The notes below the pieces were generated by a model. It had not been told where the DNA came from and searched no databases. It saw only the letters and a program-made list of their open reading frames with translations. This document shows, piece by piece, positions 23,267 to 31,458 of a stretch of 38,761 nt of DNA (the first letter of the stretch is position 1; each line of letters begins with the position of its first letter). Source of the DNA: Parvularcula sp964484475 (GTDB taxonomy: Bacteria; Pseudomonadota; Alphaproteobacteria; Caulobacterales; Parvularculaceae); assembly GCA_964484475.1 (NCBI GenBank), contig CAZAFU010000012.1, positions 1-38,761 on the forward strand, written 5' to 3'. Made by a program: the position numbers and the translations under genes.

Positions 23267-24180
23267 CCATTGAGCCGCTCCAGTCCTTGCGCGGGTCCGA
23301 CACCGGGCCGGGCGCGATCACCTCCGCCATTCACCGGGCGGCGCAGCAGTCGGGGCTCGATTTCGACCTCCTGCTCGGTGTTGCGAAGCGGGAGAGTTCG
23401 CTCGATCCGGGTGCCAGGGCGGCGACGTCCTCGGCCTCCGGGCTGTTCCAGTTCATCGACCAGACCTGGCTTGGTGCCCTCAAGGCCCACGGCGAGGAGC
23501 TCGGCCTCGGCGACGCCGCGAAGGACATCGTTGCCACCGAGAACGGCTTCACCGTCGCCGATCCTGCGCGCAGGCAGGAGATTCTCGACATGCGGTTCAG
23601 GCCCGCCGTGGCGGCAAGGGTCGCAGGCAAGACCCTTTCGGCCGCGAAGGACCGCCTGACCCAGGCCCTTGGCCGCGAAGTCTCGGGCTCGGAAGTCTAC
23701 ATGGCCCATTTCCTCGGCGAGCGCGGCGCCGTCAGGATGCTGAACGCGGGCGAGGGCGCGGTTGCCGCCGGCGTCGATCCCCGGGCCGCCAATGCCAACA
23801 AGCCCCTCTTTTTCGAAGGCGGTCGCGCGCTCTCGGTCGCCGAGTTCAAGGACAAGCTGGCTCTCAAGCTCGGCATGGAGCCGGTGCCCGCACCCGCCGA
23901 TGCCCCGGTCTATGCCGGACCGCTCGCGCCGGTGAGCGATGGTCCCGCAAGGCCCGCCGGCCCGGTCCCGACCAGGCCATCCACGCCTTCGCCCGCCGCC
24001 ATCGTCACCGGCCCGAAGTCTGGTGGCGGAGCGCCGGCCAACGCTCCGTTCGGGCGGAACATCGCGCCGCAGATCTTCGCCTCGATCCTCGACATGCAGG
24101 CCGACTTCATCAGGGGCGAGGCGGAAGAGACAACGTCCAGCATCCTCGGCCGGACCGGCGAGCCCGGGCGGACCTCCTGA
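23263..24180 (+). CDS. Flagellar lytic transglycosylase (SltF-type)
   Basis: This 305-aa protein has an SLT-type lysozyme-like domain at about residues 20-190. The catalytic Glu44 lies in GVAKRESSLDPGARA, followed by SASGLFQFIDQTWL, the classic goose-lysozyme/SLT pattern, and later SGSEVYMAHFLGERGAVRML. A Pro/Ala-rich linker follows (about 210-265). The C-terminal helix (FASILDMQADFIRG) may bind a flagellar partner, as the C-terminus of SltF binds FlgJ in Rhodobacter. I see no Sec signal, so export may be flagellar or start choice may hide one. The ATG at 23263 overlaps the fliJ stop. The protein would open the wall for the rod, replacing the hydrolase domain absent from FlgJ. Confidence 0.88.
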   Translation: MTIEPLQSLRGSDTGPGAITSAIHRAAQQSGLDFDLLLGVAKRESSLDPGARAATSSASGLFQFIDQTWLGALKAHGEELGLGDAAKDIVATENGFTVADPARRQEILDMRFRPAVAARVAGKTLSAAKDRLTQALGREVSGSEVYMAHFLGERGAVRMLNAGEGAVAAGVDPRAANANKPLFFEGGRALSVAEFKDKLALKLGMEPVPAPADAPVYAGPLAPVSDGPARPAGPVPTRPSTPSPAAIVTGPKSGGGAPANAPFGRNIAPQIFASILDMQADFIRGEAEETTSSILGRTGEPGRTS

Positions 24181-24187
24181 CCGTCCG

Positions 24188-25318
24188 CTAACGGATGGTC
24201 TCGCCGGGCGTTGCGACGTCGATGATCCTGATCGTCGTTGTCGTCTCGCTGCGGCGCAGGGCGTCAAGCTTTTCGGCAAGCTCGTAGGAGAGCTCTCGGG
24301 CGGAAGCCGGCAGTCCGGGCACTCCGAACGTCCCGGCCAAGGCGTTCTGGGGTTCGATGGGCTTGCCGAGTGTTCCCCCGGCAAGATCGGCCACGCTCTC
24401 CTCGTAATCCATGAAGGCGAGTTCGGTATCGGAGGTCAGGAGACCCCGCGCTTCGCCCCCGGCGTAGGTGAGAAGATGCGCCTTGAGGTCTTCGGGCATG
24501 CGCTCGAACAGGCGGCCCTCGGCTTCCTTGTAGATCGGCGAGACGAGCACCGGTCCGAACTCGCCCCTCACGCCGCGGAGCGCGTTGACGAACTCTTCGG
24601 CGTTCATGTCGAGAGAAGCGGCGACGTACTCCCCGGTATAGGCGAAGGGAAGGATGTTCGGGCCGGCGAGATCCCCCCTGAAGAACCCGTAGATGACCCG
24701 GGGATCGCTCCAGTACCGATAGACGATCTCGGTACGGATGTCCGACAGGGACATCGGCACGCCCTTGATGGTGAAGAACTTGGCGTCGTGAAGCGGTACG
24801 CCGTCGCCCATCGGGTCGATGCGGGAGGGATACCTCACCGGGTAGTGCTCGGCGATCTCCGCGATCACCAGCATGTTGTGAAGGTTGAACCAGAAGGCGA
24901 GCTGCTCGTTCCGCGGCAGGGCCGGGATATCCACCGTGTTGGCGATCTCGAGAAGGCTGTCCGCATAGCTGCGGACGGCTTCCTTGGTCTGCGGGGAGAA
25001 CTGGGAGAAAAGCACCTTGTTGCCTTCAAGGCGCAGGGGCGACTTCTGGCCGATACGCATTTTCGTCCCGGTCTGCCTGTCGGGAAGTGGGGCGCGTGCC
25101 CGCTGGGACGGTCCGGTGACGAGGACGGCGGAGCTGAGGAACTCATCGATGAGGGTGTAGTCGATCGAAGCATCCTGCCTTGGGTCCGGCGCGAAGACCG
25201 CGTAGGTCTCTGGATCTCCAAGCGCCTTGTCTGCCGTGAAATCGGCCTTCGGCGTGACGCACCCCGCCAGTATGATGAAAGCGGCAGCACTCGCGGTTCT
25301 CTTCATCGTCGAATACAT
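24188..25318 (-). CDS. DUF547-domain lipoprotein
   Basis: This 376-aa protein has a lipoprotein signal peptide with lipobox LAGC (Cys about 17). The DUF547 region at about 145-290 includes LAFWFNLHNMLVIAEIAEHY, then PLHDAKFFTIKGVPMSLSDI, the usual motif pattern. The biochemical role of DUF547 proteins is not known to me. The open frame runs upstream to 25546, but the ATG at 25318 is preferred because GGGAGGA lies just upstream and it yields a proper signal peptide. It ends 7 bp from the transglycosylase stop in a convergent arrangement and diverges from the aldehyde dehydrogenase gene. Confidence 0.88.
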   Translation of the reverse strand: MYSTMKRTASAAAFIILAGCVTPKADFTADKALGDPETYAVFAPDPRQDASIDYTLIDEFLSSAVLVTGPSQRARAPLPDRQTGTKMRIGQKSPLRLEGNKVLFSQFSPQTKEAVRSYADSLLEIANTVDIPALPRNEQLAFWFNLHNMLVIAEIAEHYPVRYPSRIDPMGDGVPLHDAKFFTIKGVPMSLSDIRTEIVYRYWSDPRVIYGFFRGDLAGPNILPFAYTGEYVAASLDMNAEEFVNALRGVRGEFGPVLVSPIYKEAEGRLFERMPEDLKAHLLTYAGGEARGLLTSDTELAFMDYEESVADLAGGTLGKPIEPQNALAGTFGVPGLPASARELSYELAEKLDALRRSETTTTIRIIDVATPGETIR

Positions 25319-25548
25319 GACGTCCTCCCGGCCCTGGGCCTGAATCTGGCTCCTGCTATTTCCATCGTCTTGTCTAGCTTGAGAAATCTTCTCCGGACAG
25401 GGCCCGGGCCGAGCGATGGCCGTCACAGGGCCATAGGATTTATCTATGGCGCCTGCGCGCGCCGATAGCCCGGCTCGTCGGGGGCTCCCTTTGCGTGGCC
25501 GCGGCATTCGGCCTAGGGTGAACCCTCGCAGATGCCATGGAGGCACCG
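25319..25548. promoter_or_regulatory. Divergent gap, DUF547 gene / aldehyde dehydrogenase, with a 7-7-7 dyad
   Basis: The gap contains a perfect inverted repeat GCCATAG (25430-25436) / CTATGGC (25444-25450) with an AT-rich 7-nt spacer GATTTAT. It is about 100 bp upstream of the dehydrogenase start. It could be an operator for a dimeric repressor such as a TetR- or GntR-type protein; no such regulator gene lies beside it. GGAGG at 25539-25543 is the ribosome-binding site for the ATG at 25549. Confidence 0.45.
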
Positions 25549-26946
25549 ATGGACGGAACGGCCGGAGCAGCGCTGACCCCAGATTTCACCGCGATGATGG
25601 ATCGCCTGCGCGGCACCTTCGCGAAGGGGAAGACCAAGGACCTCGCCTGGCGCAAGCAGCAGCTCGAGGCCCTGGGCGGCGCTGTCGAGGCGAACGAGAC
25701 CCGGATCATCGAAGCGCTGCACGAGGATCTGAGGAAACCCGAGGCCGAAGCGGTGATCGCCGAGGTCGATTACCTGACCAAGGAAGCGCGCCTCGCTGCT
25801 GGCAAGGTCGAGAAATGGGCGAAGCCCCGCAAGGTGCGCACGCCGCTCGGCCTCATGCCCTCGCGCTCGATGATGGTGCCCGAGCCTTACGGCGTCGCCC
25901 TCATCATCGGTGCCTGGAACTATCCGATCCAGGAGGTCTTCGGCCCCCTCGCAGGGGCCATCGCGGCGGGCAACTGCGCCGTCCTCAAACCATCCGAACT
26001 GGCTCCCGCCTCTGCCGAACTCCTCAGGGAGATGACCACCCAGGCCCTCGACTGCGAGGCGGTGAGCACCGTCCTGGGCGGTGCGGACGAGACCCAGGCC
26101 CTGCTCGAGCAGCGCTTCGACAAGATCTTCTACACCGGCGGGGCGAAGGTCGGCAGGATCGTCATGCGCGCCGCCGCCGAGCACCTGACGCCCGTGACGC
26201 TCGAACTCGGCGGGAAGAGCCCGGCCATCGTCGCCGCCGACGCCGATCTTGAGGTCAGTGCACGGCGTATCGTATGGGGCGCCTTCATGAACGGCGGACA
26301 GCTTTGCGTCAGGCCGGACTACTGCCTGATCGAGGCTTCTGTCTACGAAGCGTTTCTCGGGAAGGTCCAGGAAGTCGCCGCGGATTTCTACGGCGAGGAC
26401 ATGCAGGAGTCCAAATTTTTTGCCCGGATCGTCAATGAGCGGCATTTCGACAGGGTCGAAAAGCTGATCGCCAGCGGCCAGCCTATCGTCGGTGGGCAGA
26501 CTGACAGGTCCGATCTCTATATCGCGCCGACGGTCCTGCGCGACGTCGAGGATGACAGCCCCGCGATGCAGGAGGAAATCTTCGGCCCGATCCTTCCGAC
26601 CCTGCCGGTGCGGGACATGGATCACGCGATCGCGTTCATCAACGCCCGCGACAAGCCGCTCTCGCTCTACGCCTTCACCAGGTCCGGCGACCTTGCGGAT
26701 CGCTTCGTCAGGGAGACGAGCTCGGGAACCGTCATGGTCAATGACTGCGTCACGTTCCAGGCCAATCACAACCTCCCTTTCGGCGGGGTGGGTGAAAGCG
26801 GCATGGGCGCCTTTCACGGGCAGCACAGTTTCGACGGCTTCAGCCACCTCAAGGCGGTGATGAAGCGGCCGTTCTTCGGGGACGTCTCACTGCGCTACCC
26901 TCCCTATTCATCGAAGGGGCTCAAGCTTCTCAGGAAGGCGATGTAG
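25549..26946 (+). CDS. NAD(P)-dependent aldehyde dehydrogenase (class 3 / coniferyl-aldehyde type)
   Basis: This 465-aa enzyme would oxidise long-chain or aromatic aldehydes to acids. Family landmarks are PYGVALIIGAWNYPIQEVF, AAGNCAVLKPSELAP, FYTGGAKVGRIVMRAAAEHL, the catalytic Glu219 in TLELGGKSPAIV and the nucleophile Cys253 in MNGGQLCVRPDY, with EEIFGPILP and LPFGGVGESGMGAFHG near the end. The short form of about 460 residues and the ending YPPYSSKGLKLL fit the class 3-like group, which includes fatty and coniferyl aldehyde dehydrogenases. An ATG at 25537 is in frame, but GGAGG at 25539-25543 favours 25549. Transcribed alone, with queF 51 bp downstream. Substrate is not fixed. Confidence 0.93.
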   Translation: MDGTAGAALTPDFTAMMDRLRGTFAKGKTKDLAWRKQQLEALGGAVEANETRIIEALHEDLRKPEAEAVIAEVDYLTKEARLAAGKVEKWAKPRKVRTPLGLMPSRSMMVPEPYGVALIIGAWNYPIQEVFGPLAGAIAAGNCAVLKPSELAPASAELLREMTTQALDCEAVSTVLGGADETQALLEQRFDKIFYTGGAKVGRIVMRAAAEHLTPVTLELGGKSPAIVAADADLEVSARRIVWGAFMNGGQLCVRPDYCLIEASVYEAFLGKVQEVAADFYGEDMQESKFFARIVNERHFDRVEKLIASGQPIVGGQTDRSDLYIAPTVLRDVEDDSPAMQEEIFGPILPTLPVRDMDHAIAFINARDKPLSLYAFTRSGDLADRFVRETSSGTVMVNDCVTFQANHNLPFGGVGESGMGAFHGQHSFDGFSHLKAVMKRPFFGDVSLRYPPYSSKGLKLLRKAM

Positions 26947-26997
26947 CCGCGCCGAAACCCCGTGACGGGCCCTGAAGGGAGGGCTAGGGAGCGCGCC

Positions 26998-27462
26998 ATG
27001 ACCAAGGACATCTACAAGGGCCGCGCCGAACTCGGCCAGGAGAGCCGCCTTCCGTCCCATCCTGACGAGGCGACCCTCGATCCGGTGCCGAACCCCCACC
27101 CCGATACGCTCTACCTTGCGCGTTTCGTGGCGCCGGAGTTCACGTCGATCTGTCCGGTGACGGGCCAGCCGGATTTCGCGCATCTCGTGATCGACTATGC
27201 GCCCGGCGAGCATCTCGTCGAATCGAAATCGTTCAAGCTGCTGCTCGGCAGCTACCGCAATCACGGTGCGTTCCATGAGGACTGCACCATCGATATCGGC
27301 AAGCGGATCATCGCCGCGGTGGACCCGAGATGGCTGAGGATCTGCGGCTACTGGTACCCCCGGGGCGGCATCCCGATCGATGTCTTCTGGCAGACCGGGC
27401 CCGTGCCGGAGGGGCTTTACGTACCCGATCCCGGCGTTGCGCCCTACCGGGGCCGCGGCTGA
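26998..27462 (+). CDS. queF: NADPH-dependent 7-cyano-7-deazaguanine reductase QueF
   Basis: QueF reduces preQ0 to preQ1 in queuosine biosynthesis. The 154-aa protein is the short, single-domain type. It has the active-site Cys52 in FTSICPVTGQPDFAH, with the Asp of QPDF as general acid, and the QueF signature ESKSFKLLLGSYRNHGAFHE, followed by CTIDI and the closing RGGIPIDVFW. The ATG at 26998 is preceded by AGGGAG; an upstream in-frame ATG at 26962 lacks support. No other queuosine gene is nearby. Confidence 0.97.
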   Translation: MTKDIYKGRAELGQESRLPSHPDEATLDPVPNPHPDTLYLARFVAPEFTSICPVTGQPDFAHLVIDYAPGEHLVESKSFKLLLGSYRNHGAFHEDCTIDIGKRIIAAVDPRWLRICGYWYPRGGIPIDVFWQTGPVPEGLYVPDPGVAPYRGRG

Positions 27463-27524
27463 CGGGGACCTAGCCGTGCGCCGCGGATTCCGGCAGAAGG
27501 AACCGGTTTCGTGAAAGGCTTCCC

Positions 27525-28352
27525 ATGCTCGAACTCGCCGGCCTCGCCTTCGCCCATGCCGCCGTTGCCGAGGCTTCGTGGCGGGAAGTTCCAGCCGACC
27601 ACCTCCTGCTGATCGAGACGGACGAAGGACCGATCACGGTGCTTCTGTCCGAGCACCTCGCCCAGGACCACGTGGAGCAGCTCAGGACCCTGACGAAGCA
27701 GGAGTTCTATGACGGCCTCTCGTTCTACCGGGTGATCGAGGGTTTCGTGGCCCAGGGCGGCGACCACAGCGACCGGATGGACAAGGGCCGGGCCAGCAAG
27801 GCCCTCGCCCCCGAATTCGAGGAGCCGCTGCCCGATGGGGCGGTCTTCACCCCGCTCGAAAGCGTCGATGGCTACGCCTACGAAGCGGGTTTCATCGGCC
27901 CCCACGAAGCGGGGCGCGCAAGGGACGGAACCGTCTGGCTCGCCCACTGCACCGGAGCCTTCGCCTTCGCCCGGGACGATGATCCCGCAAGCGCCTCGAC
28001 GGAATTCTACATCACGCTCCAGCCGCAGCGCTATCTGGACCGCAATCTCACCGTGGCCGGCAAGGTGATCGACGGAATGACCACCGTGCAGCGGTTGCCG
28101 CGCGGGGTGGTCGGCGAGTCGGGCAGGCGGGATGACTTCGACGGCAGGGCGACCATCATCAGTATGCGGTTTGCGTCCGAGTTGCCCGAGGCCGGTCGTC
28201 CCCGCTACGAGGTCATCGATACCGCAAGTCCCGCCTTCCGCGAGATGATCGAAAGCAGGAAGGCCCGGCCCGAACCTTTCTTCGTCCACCGCCCCGGGCA
28301 TGTCGACCTCTGCCAGGTCGGCGTTCCTGTCAGGGACGTCCCCTTCGAGTGA
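27525..28352 (+). CDS. Cyclophilin-type peptidyl-prolyl isomerase
   Basis: This 275-aa enzyme catalyses cis-trans isomerisation of prolyl bonds. The cyclophilin fold is clear at about residues 28-215: the pattern FYRVIEGFVAQGGD with the catalytic Arg, an inserted region rich in acidic residues (about 85-125), and STEFYITLQPQRYLDRNLTV with AGKVIDGM. The N-terminus is hydrophobic (LELAGLAFAHAAVAEA) but lacks a basic start, so periplasmic location is uncertain. A ~60-residue C-terminal extension of unknown role follows the domain. It ends directly beside the convergent DUF1543 gene. Confidence 0.93.
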   Translation: MLELAGLAFAHAAVAEASWREVPADHLLLIETDEGPITVLLSEHLAQDHVEQLRTLTKQEFYDGLSFYRVIEGFVAQGGDHSDRMDKGRASKALAPEFEEPLPDGAVFTPLESVDGYAYEAGFIGPHEAGRARDGTVWLAHCTGAFAFARDDDPASASTEFYITLQPQRYLDRNLTVAGKVIDGMTTVQRLPRGVVGESGRRDDFDGRATIISMRFASELPEAGRPRYEVIDTASPAFREMIESRKARPEPFFVHRPGHVDLCQVGVPVRDVPFE

Positions 28353-28901
28353 TCAGTCCTTCTCGAGGCGGGCGAGATAGCGCGCTTCGAACAGGAACGG
28401 TCTCGGCTCGGGTTGCGGCACGCAGAATATGCCGAGGACGGGGTCTTCGCGCTCACGGTCGACTGCACGTTCCACGTCGACGATGGCCTCCACCGCCGCA
28501 AGTCCGTCGCGGTGCGCCGAATCCCAGTGTTCCGGGGCTTGCGCCAGCGCGCGCCTCTTCGCCTCGGACGCGTCCTTCGCCACGATGAAAAGGTCCCGGT
28601 GAAGCTCGCCGAAGACGCCCCTCCGGTAGCCGCCGAGCTGGACGTAGTGCAGCCTCGCTTCCTGCGTTGCGCCTTCGGGAGGCTCGCTCGCGGCGATGAT
28701 ATCGTGGCCGTCCGCCCAGAGAAGCCTGCCCCAGGCATCGATATGGAAACGGTCGGGGCCGCCCCACCAGTTGGACTTCAGGGCCCTGAAACCGTCGCTC
28801 AGTTCACGGCCGATCACGAAGCGGGTGTCGTGCACCTCGCCATGGGCACCCGGTGGATAGCCGCCGACCACGACGGCGAAGAGGGATGGGGGCTCTTCCA
28901 T
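28353..28901 (-). CDS. DUF1543-domain protein
   Basis: This 182-aa protein shows two copies of the DUF1543 pattern. The first starts FAVVVGGYPPGAHGEVHDTR and has the WGGPDRFHIDAWGRLLWADG element; the second begins VQLGGYRRGVFGELHRDLFI. The function of DUF1543 is unknown to me; no catalytic or membrane element stands out. It is convergent with the cyclophilin gene, whose stop is immediately adjacent, and shares its strand with the first YihY gene, 42 bp upstream. Confidence 0.85.
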   Translation of the reverse strand: MEEPPSLFAVVVGGYPPGAHGEVHDTRFVIGRELSDGFRALKSNWWGGPDRFHIDAWGRLLWADGHDIIAASEPPEGATQEARLHYVQLGGYRRGVFGELHRDLFIVAKDASEAKRRALAQAPEHWDSAHRDGLAAVEAIVDVERAVDREREDPVLGIFCVPQPEPRPFLFEARYLARLEKD

Positions 28902-28943
28902 CCCGGCGGCCTACCCCGCTTCGACCGGCCGGCGAAAGGGAAG

Positions 28944-29927
28944 TCAGCTTCGTGCCCGGCCAAGCGTGTCCGCGGCATAGGCTCCACGCTCGCCCATGGG
29001 CAGGATCGGGGTGGTGGTGGTGTCCTTCTTGGTCTGCCGCTCGAGTTCGGCGTTGAGCTCGCCGCCGAGCATGATGACGAAGCAGGTGAGATAGAGCCAC
29101 ATCAGGAGGACCACGACCCCGCCGAGGGTCCCGTACATTTCGTTATAGGCTGCAAATCTCGACACGTACAAGGAGAAGCCCGCCGACCCGATCATCCAGA
29201 TCAGGACCCCCATCAGGGCTCCCGGGGAAATCCATGTCCACCGCGCGAACTTCCGGGAGGGGCCGTAGCGGTAGAGACAGGCGAGCGCGATCGTCGCGCC
29301 CAGCCCGAGGATCACCCATTTTGCGGCACCGATCAGGAGTTCGACCCGCACCGGAAGCCCGATGCCCTCGAGGACTGCTGGAAGCAACACCACGAGTGTC
29401 GCTGCGAAAAGCACACCAAGGATGCCGAAGAAGGTGAAGACCACCCGAAGCAGGAGCCGCGCCACGAAGCCGCGGGTCTCCGGTTCGTTATAGGCGACGT
29501 TCAGCCCGTCGATCACCGCGTTCGCCCCCTTGGAAGCCGACCAGATCCCGAACAGGATGGCGAAGATCGCCGTCAGGAGGCTCTGCCGCTCCCGCACCGA
29601 GGCCGAGGTCGCCTGGTCCATGATGAGCTTCGCGGCCTGGTCGGGCAGGATCATCGCGAATCCCTCGATCTGGTTCACAACCTCGTAGGGTTCCGCGACG
29701 AGCCCCCAGATGGCGACGATCGCGGCGATCGCGGGAAAGATCGCAAGCAGCGCATAGAATGCGGCACCGGCGGCGATCAGGCCGGTGTGGTGGCCCAGGA
29801 GGTTGCTCCACGTCCGCAACACGGTGTCTTTCCAGCCAAGAGGGGGGAGCTGCCAGGGCTGCCATGCAAGACGTCCGCGGCGCCCGCCTGAAGGCTCCGA
29901 GGCGTCGGTCTCGCTGTTCCTGTTCAT
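28944..29927 (-). CDS. YihY/BrkB-family inner-membrane protein, copy 1
   Basis: This 327-aa protein has about six membrane helices and the YihY/UPF0761 pattern: an amphipathic start PPLGWKDTVLRTWSNLLGHH, the first helix with GAAFYALLAIFPAIAAIVAI, and the final helix VLLMWLYLTCFVIMLGGELN followed by AELERQ. The family is often labelled ribonuclease BN or virulence factor BrkB, but the RNase BN label is known to be wrong and the function is open. I place the start at the ATG at 29927, since a GTG 48 bp upstream gives an extra tail absent in copy 2. It is a clear paralog of the protein encoded at 32184-33137; even the cytoplasmic tails (MGERGA.AADTLG) agree. Confidence 0.92.
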   Translation of the reverse strand: MNRNSETDASEPSGGRRGRLAWQPWQLPPLGWKDTVLRTWSNLLGHHTGLIAAGAAFYALLAIFPAIAAIVAIWGLVAEPYEVVNQIEGFAMILPDQAAKLIMDQATSASVRERQSLLTAIFAILFGIWSASKGANAVIDGLNVAYNEPETRGFVARLLLRVVFTFFGILGVLFAATLVVLLPAVLEGIGLPVRVELLIGAAKWVILGLGATIALACLYRYGPSRKFARWTWISPGALMGVLIWMIGSAGFSLYVSRFAAYNEMYGTLGGVVVLLMWLYLTCFVIMLGGELNAELERQTKKDTTTTPILPMGERGAYAADTLGRARS

Positions 29928-30018
29928 AGGTCCTGCAACAGGGCGCGGGCGCCAATGGTTGCCTTCCGAGGACACCGGGAGGGCTTGTCACCGGCGCTCC
30001 ATTCGCTACCCGGAGGCC

Positions 30019-30624
30019 ATGACCGAGAAGACCCGCGGCCCCTGGTGCATCCGCAAGACCGACGTGCGCTACGAGAACCCCTGGGTTCGGGTGGAGCACA
30101 ACGAGGTCCTTCGCCCCGACGGCGAGGAGGGCATCTACGGCGTTGTCCGCTTCGCCAACCGCGCGATCGGCATCCTTCCCCTTTTCGATGACGGCACGGT
30201 GCCTCTGGTGGGGCAGTACCGTCTCCCGCTCGAGCGGGAAACGTGGGAGCTTCCCGAAGGGGGCGGTCCCCTGGCCGAGGATCCCCTCGTGGCGGCGAAG
30301 CGCGAACTGCGCGAGGAAACCGGTCTCAGGGCCGCGAAATGGCATCCCTACGGCGCGGCCGACCTTTCGAACTCGGTTACCGACGAACGGGCGCTGCTCT
30401 TTCTTGCATGGGACCTCGTGGAGGGTCCCGCCGCGCCCGAGCCTGACGAGGTCCTGACCCATCGCCGCGTGCCGTTCGGGACCCTCCTGCGGGAAGTCCA
30501 CGCCGGGACGGTGGATGACGCACTGACGCAACTTCTTGTTCTTACGGCTGTTTCCAAAGCCCTGACCGGAGAGTTGCCGCGGCCCGCCCGCGACCTCATC
30601 TTGAACGAGACGAAGCGAGCCTGA
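30019..30624 (+). CDS. NUDIX hydrolase (ADP-sugar pyrophosphatase type)
   Basis: This 201-aa protein carries a Nudix box, GGGPLAEDPLVAAKRELREE followed by TGL, fitting the GX5EX7REUXEEXGU pattern except that the fourth box position is spaced by an inserted residue. Upstream strands (VRFANRAIGILPLFDDGTVP, LVGQYRLPLERETWELPEGG) match the ADP-ribose/ADP-sugar pyrophosphatase group. It would hydrolyse nucleoside-diphosphate sugars. The ATG at 30019 has GGAGG very close upstream (2 nt), which is tighter than normal; the frame upstream is open but looks non-coding. It diverges from YihY copy 1 and precedes cysE by 12 bp. Confidence 0.9.
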   Translation: MTEKTRGPWCIRKTDVRYENPWVRVEHNEVLRPDGEEGIYGVVRFANRAIGILPLFDDGTVPLVGQYRLPLERETWELPEGGGPLAEDPLVAAKRELREETGLRAAKWHPYGAADLSNSVTDERALLFLAWDLVEGPAAPEPDEVLTHRRVPFGTLLREVHAGTVDDALTQLLVLTAVSKALTGELPRPARDLILNETKRA

Positions 30625-30636
30625 CGGAAGGTGATC

Positions 30637-31458
30637 ATGGCCAAAAGTTCCGCCCAGGGTGCCTCACCGGCACTCGCCTCGGTCGATACGATCTGGTCCC
30701 GCATGCGGGTCGAGGCTGCCACCGACGCCGCGCAGGAACCGATCCTCGCAAGCTTCCTCTCGGCAACGATCCTCAACCACCGCGACTTCAAGGCGGCCCT
30801 CAGCTACCGGCTGGCCCAGAAGCTGTCGGACAGCGAGATGAACGCCATGCTCTGGCGCGAGGTCGCGACCGACGCCTATGAGGACGATCCGGAGATCGTC
30901 GCTGCGGCCCTCGCCGACATCCAGGCCTATGTCGACCGCGACCCCGCGACCCGTTCGACCGCGCAGCCGTTCCTGCATTTCAAGGGATACCAGGCGATCC
31001 AGTCCTACCGCATCGCCTGCTGGCTCTGGGGGCAGGGGCGCGAGGCGCTGGCGCTCTACCTCCAGTCGCGCATGTCCGAGCTCTACCAGGTGGACATCCA
31101 TCCGGCGGCGGACCTTGGGCGTGGCCTGTTCTTCGACCATGCCACGGGCATCGTCATCGGCGAGACCGCGCGGGTCGGCGACAATTGCTCGCTGCTTCAT
31201 TCCGTGACCCTCGGAGGGACGGGCAAGGAGAAGCACGACCGCCATCCCAAGCTCGGCAGGGGCGTCCTCGTCGGGGCGGGTGCCAAGATCCTCGGCAACA
31301 TTTCCATCGGCGACGGAGCGAAGATCGCATCGGGTTCGGTGGTGCTCGAGCCGGTGCAGGATTTCTGCACCGTGGCCGGCGTTCCCGCCCGTCCGGTGGG
31401 CAAATGTGCACAGGCCGCTGGCGAGGAGATGGATCAGGGCCTAAACGGGCTCCCATGA
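30637..31458 (+). CDS. cysE: Serine O-acetyltransferase CysE
   Basis: CysE makes O-acetylserine from serine and acetyl-CoA, the first committed step of cysteine synthesis. The 273-aa protein has the helical N-terminal SATase domain (about 15-140) and a C-terminal left-handed beta-helix with hexapeptide repeats. Hallmarks are HPAADLGRGLFFDHATGIVI, GETARVGDNCSLLHSVTLGG and TGKEKHDRHPKLGRGVLVGA. I chose ATG at 30637 with CGGAAGG upstream; an in-frame GTG at 30631 is possible. Its stop overlaps the start of the SIMPL-domain gene (ATGA). Confidence 0.96.
   Translation: MAKSSAQGASPALASVDTIWSRMRVEAATDAAQEPILASFLSATILNHRDFKAALSYRLAQKLSDSEMNAMLWREVATDAYEDDPEIVAAALADIQAYVDRDPATRSTAQPFLHFKGYQAIQSYRIACWLWGQGREALALYLQSRMSELYQVDIHPAADLGRGLFFDHATGIVIGETARVGDNCSLLHSVTLGGTGKEKHDRHPKLGRGVLVGAGAKILGNISIGDGAKIASGSVVLEPVQDFCTVAGVPARPVGKCAQAAGEEMDQGLNGLP

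Noticed and set aside
24168..24188. Hairpin GCGGAC/GTCCGC between the convergent transglycosylase and DUF547 genes
   Set aside because: Only six base pairs, overlapping both stop regions and without a T run; too weak to call a terminator.
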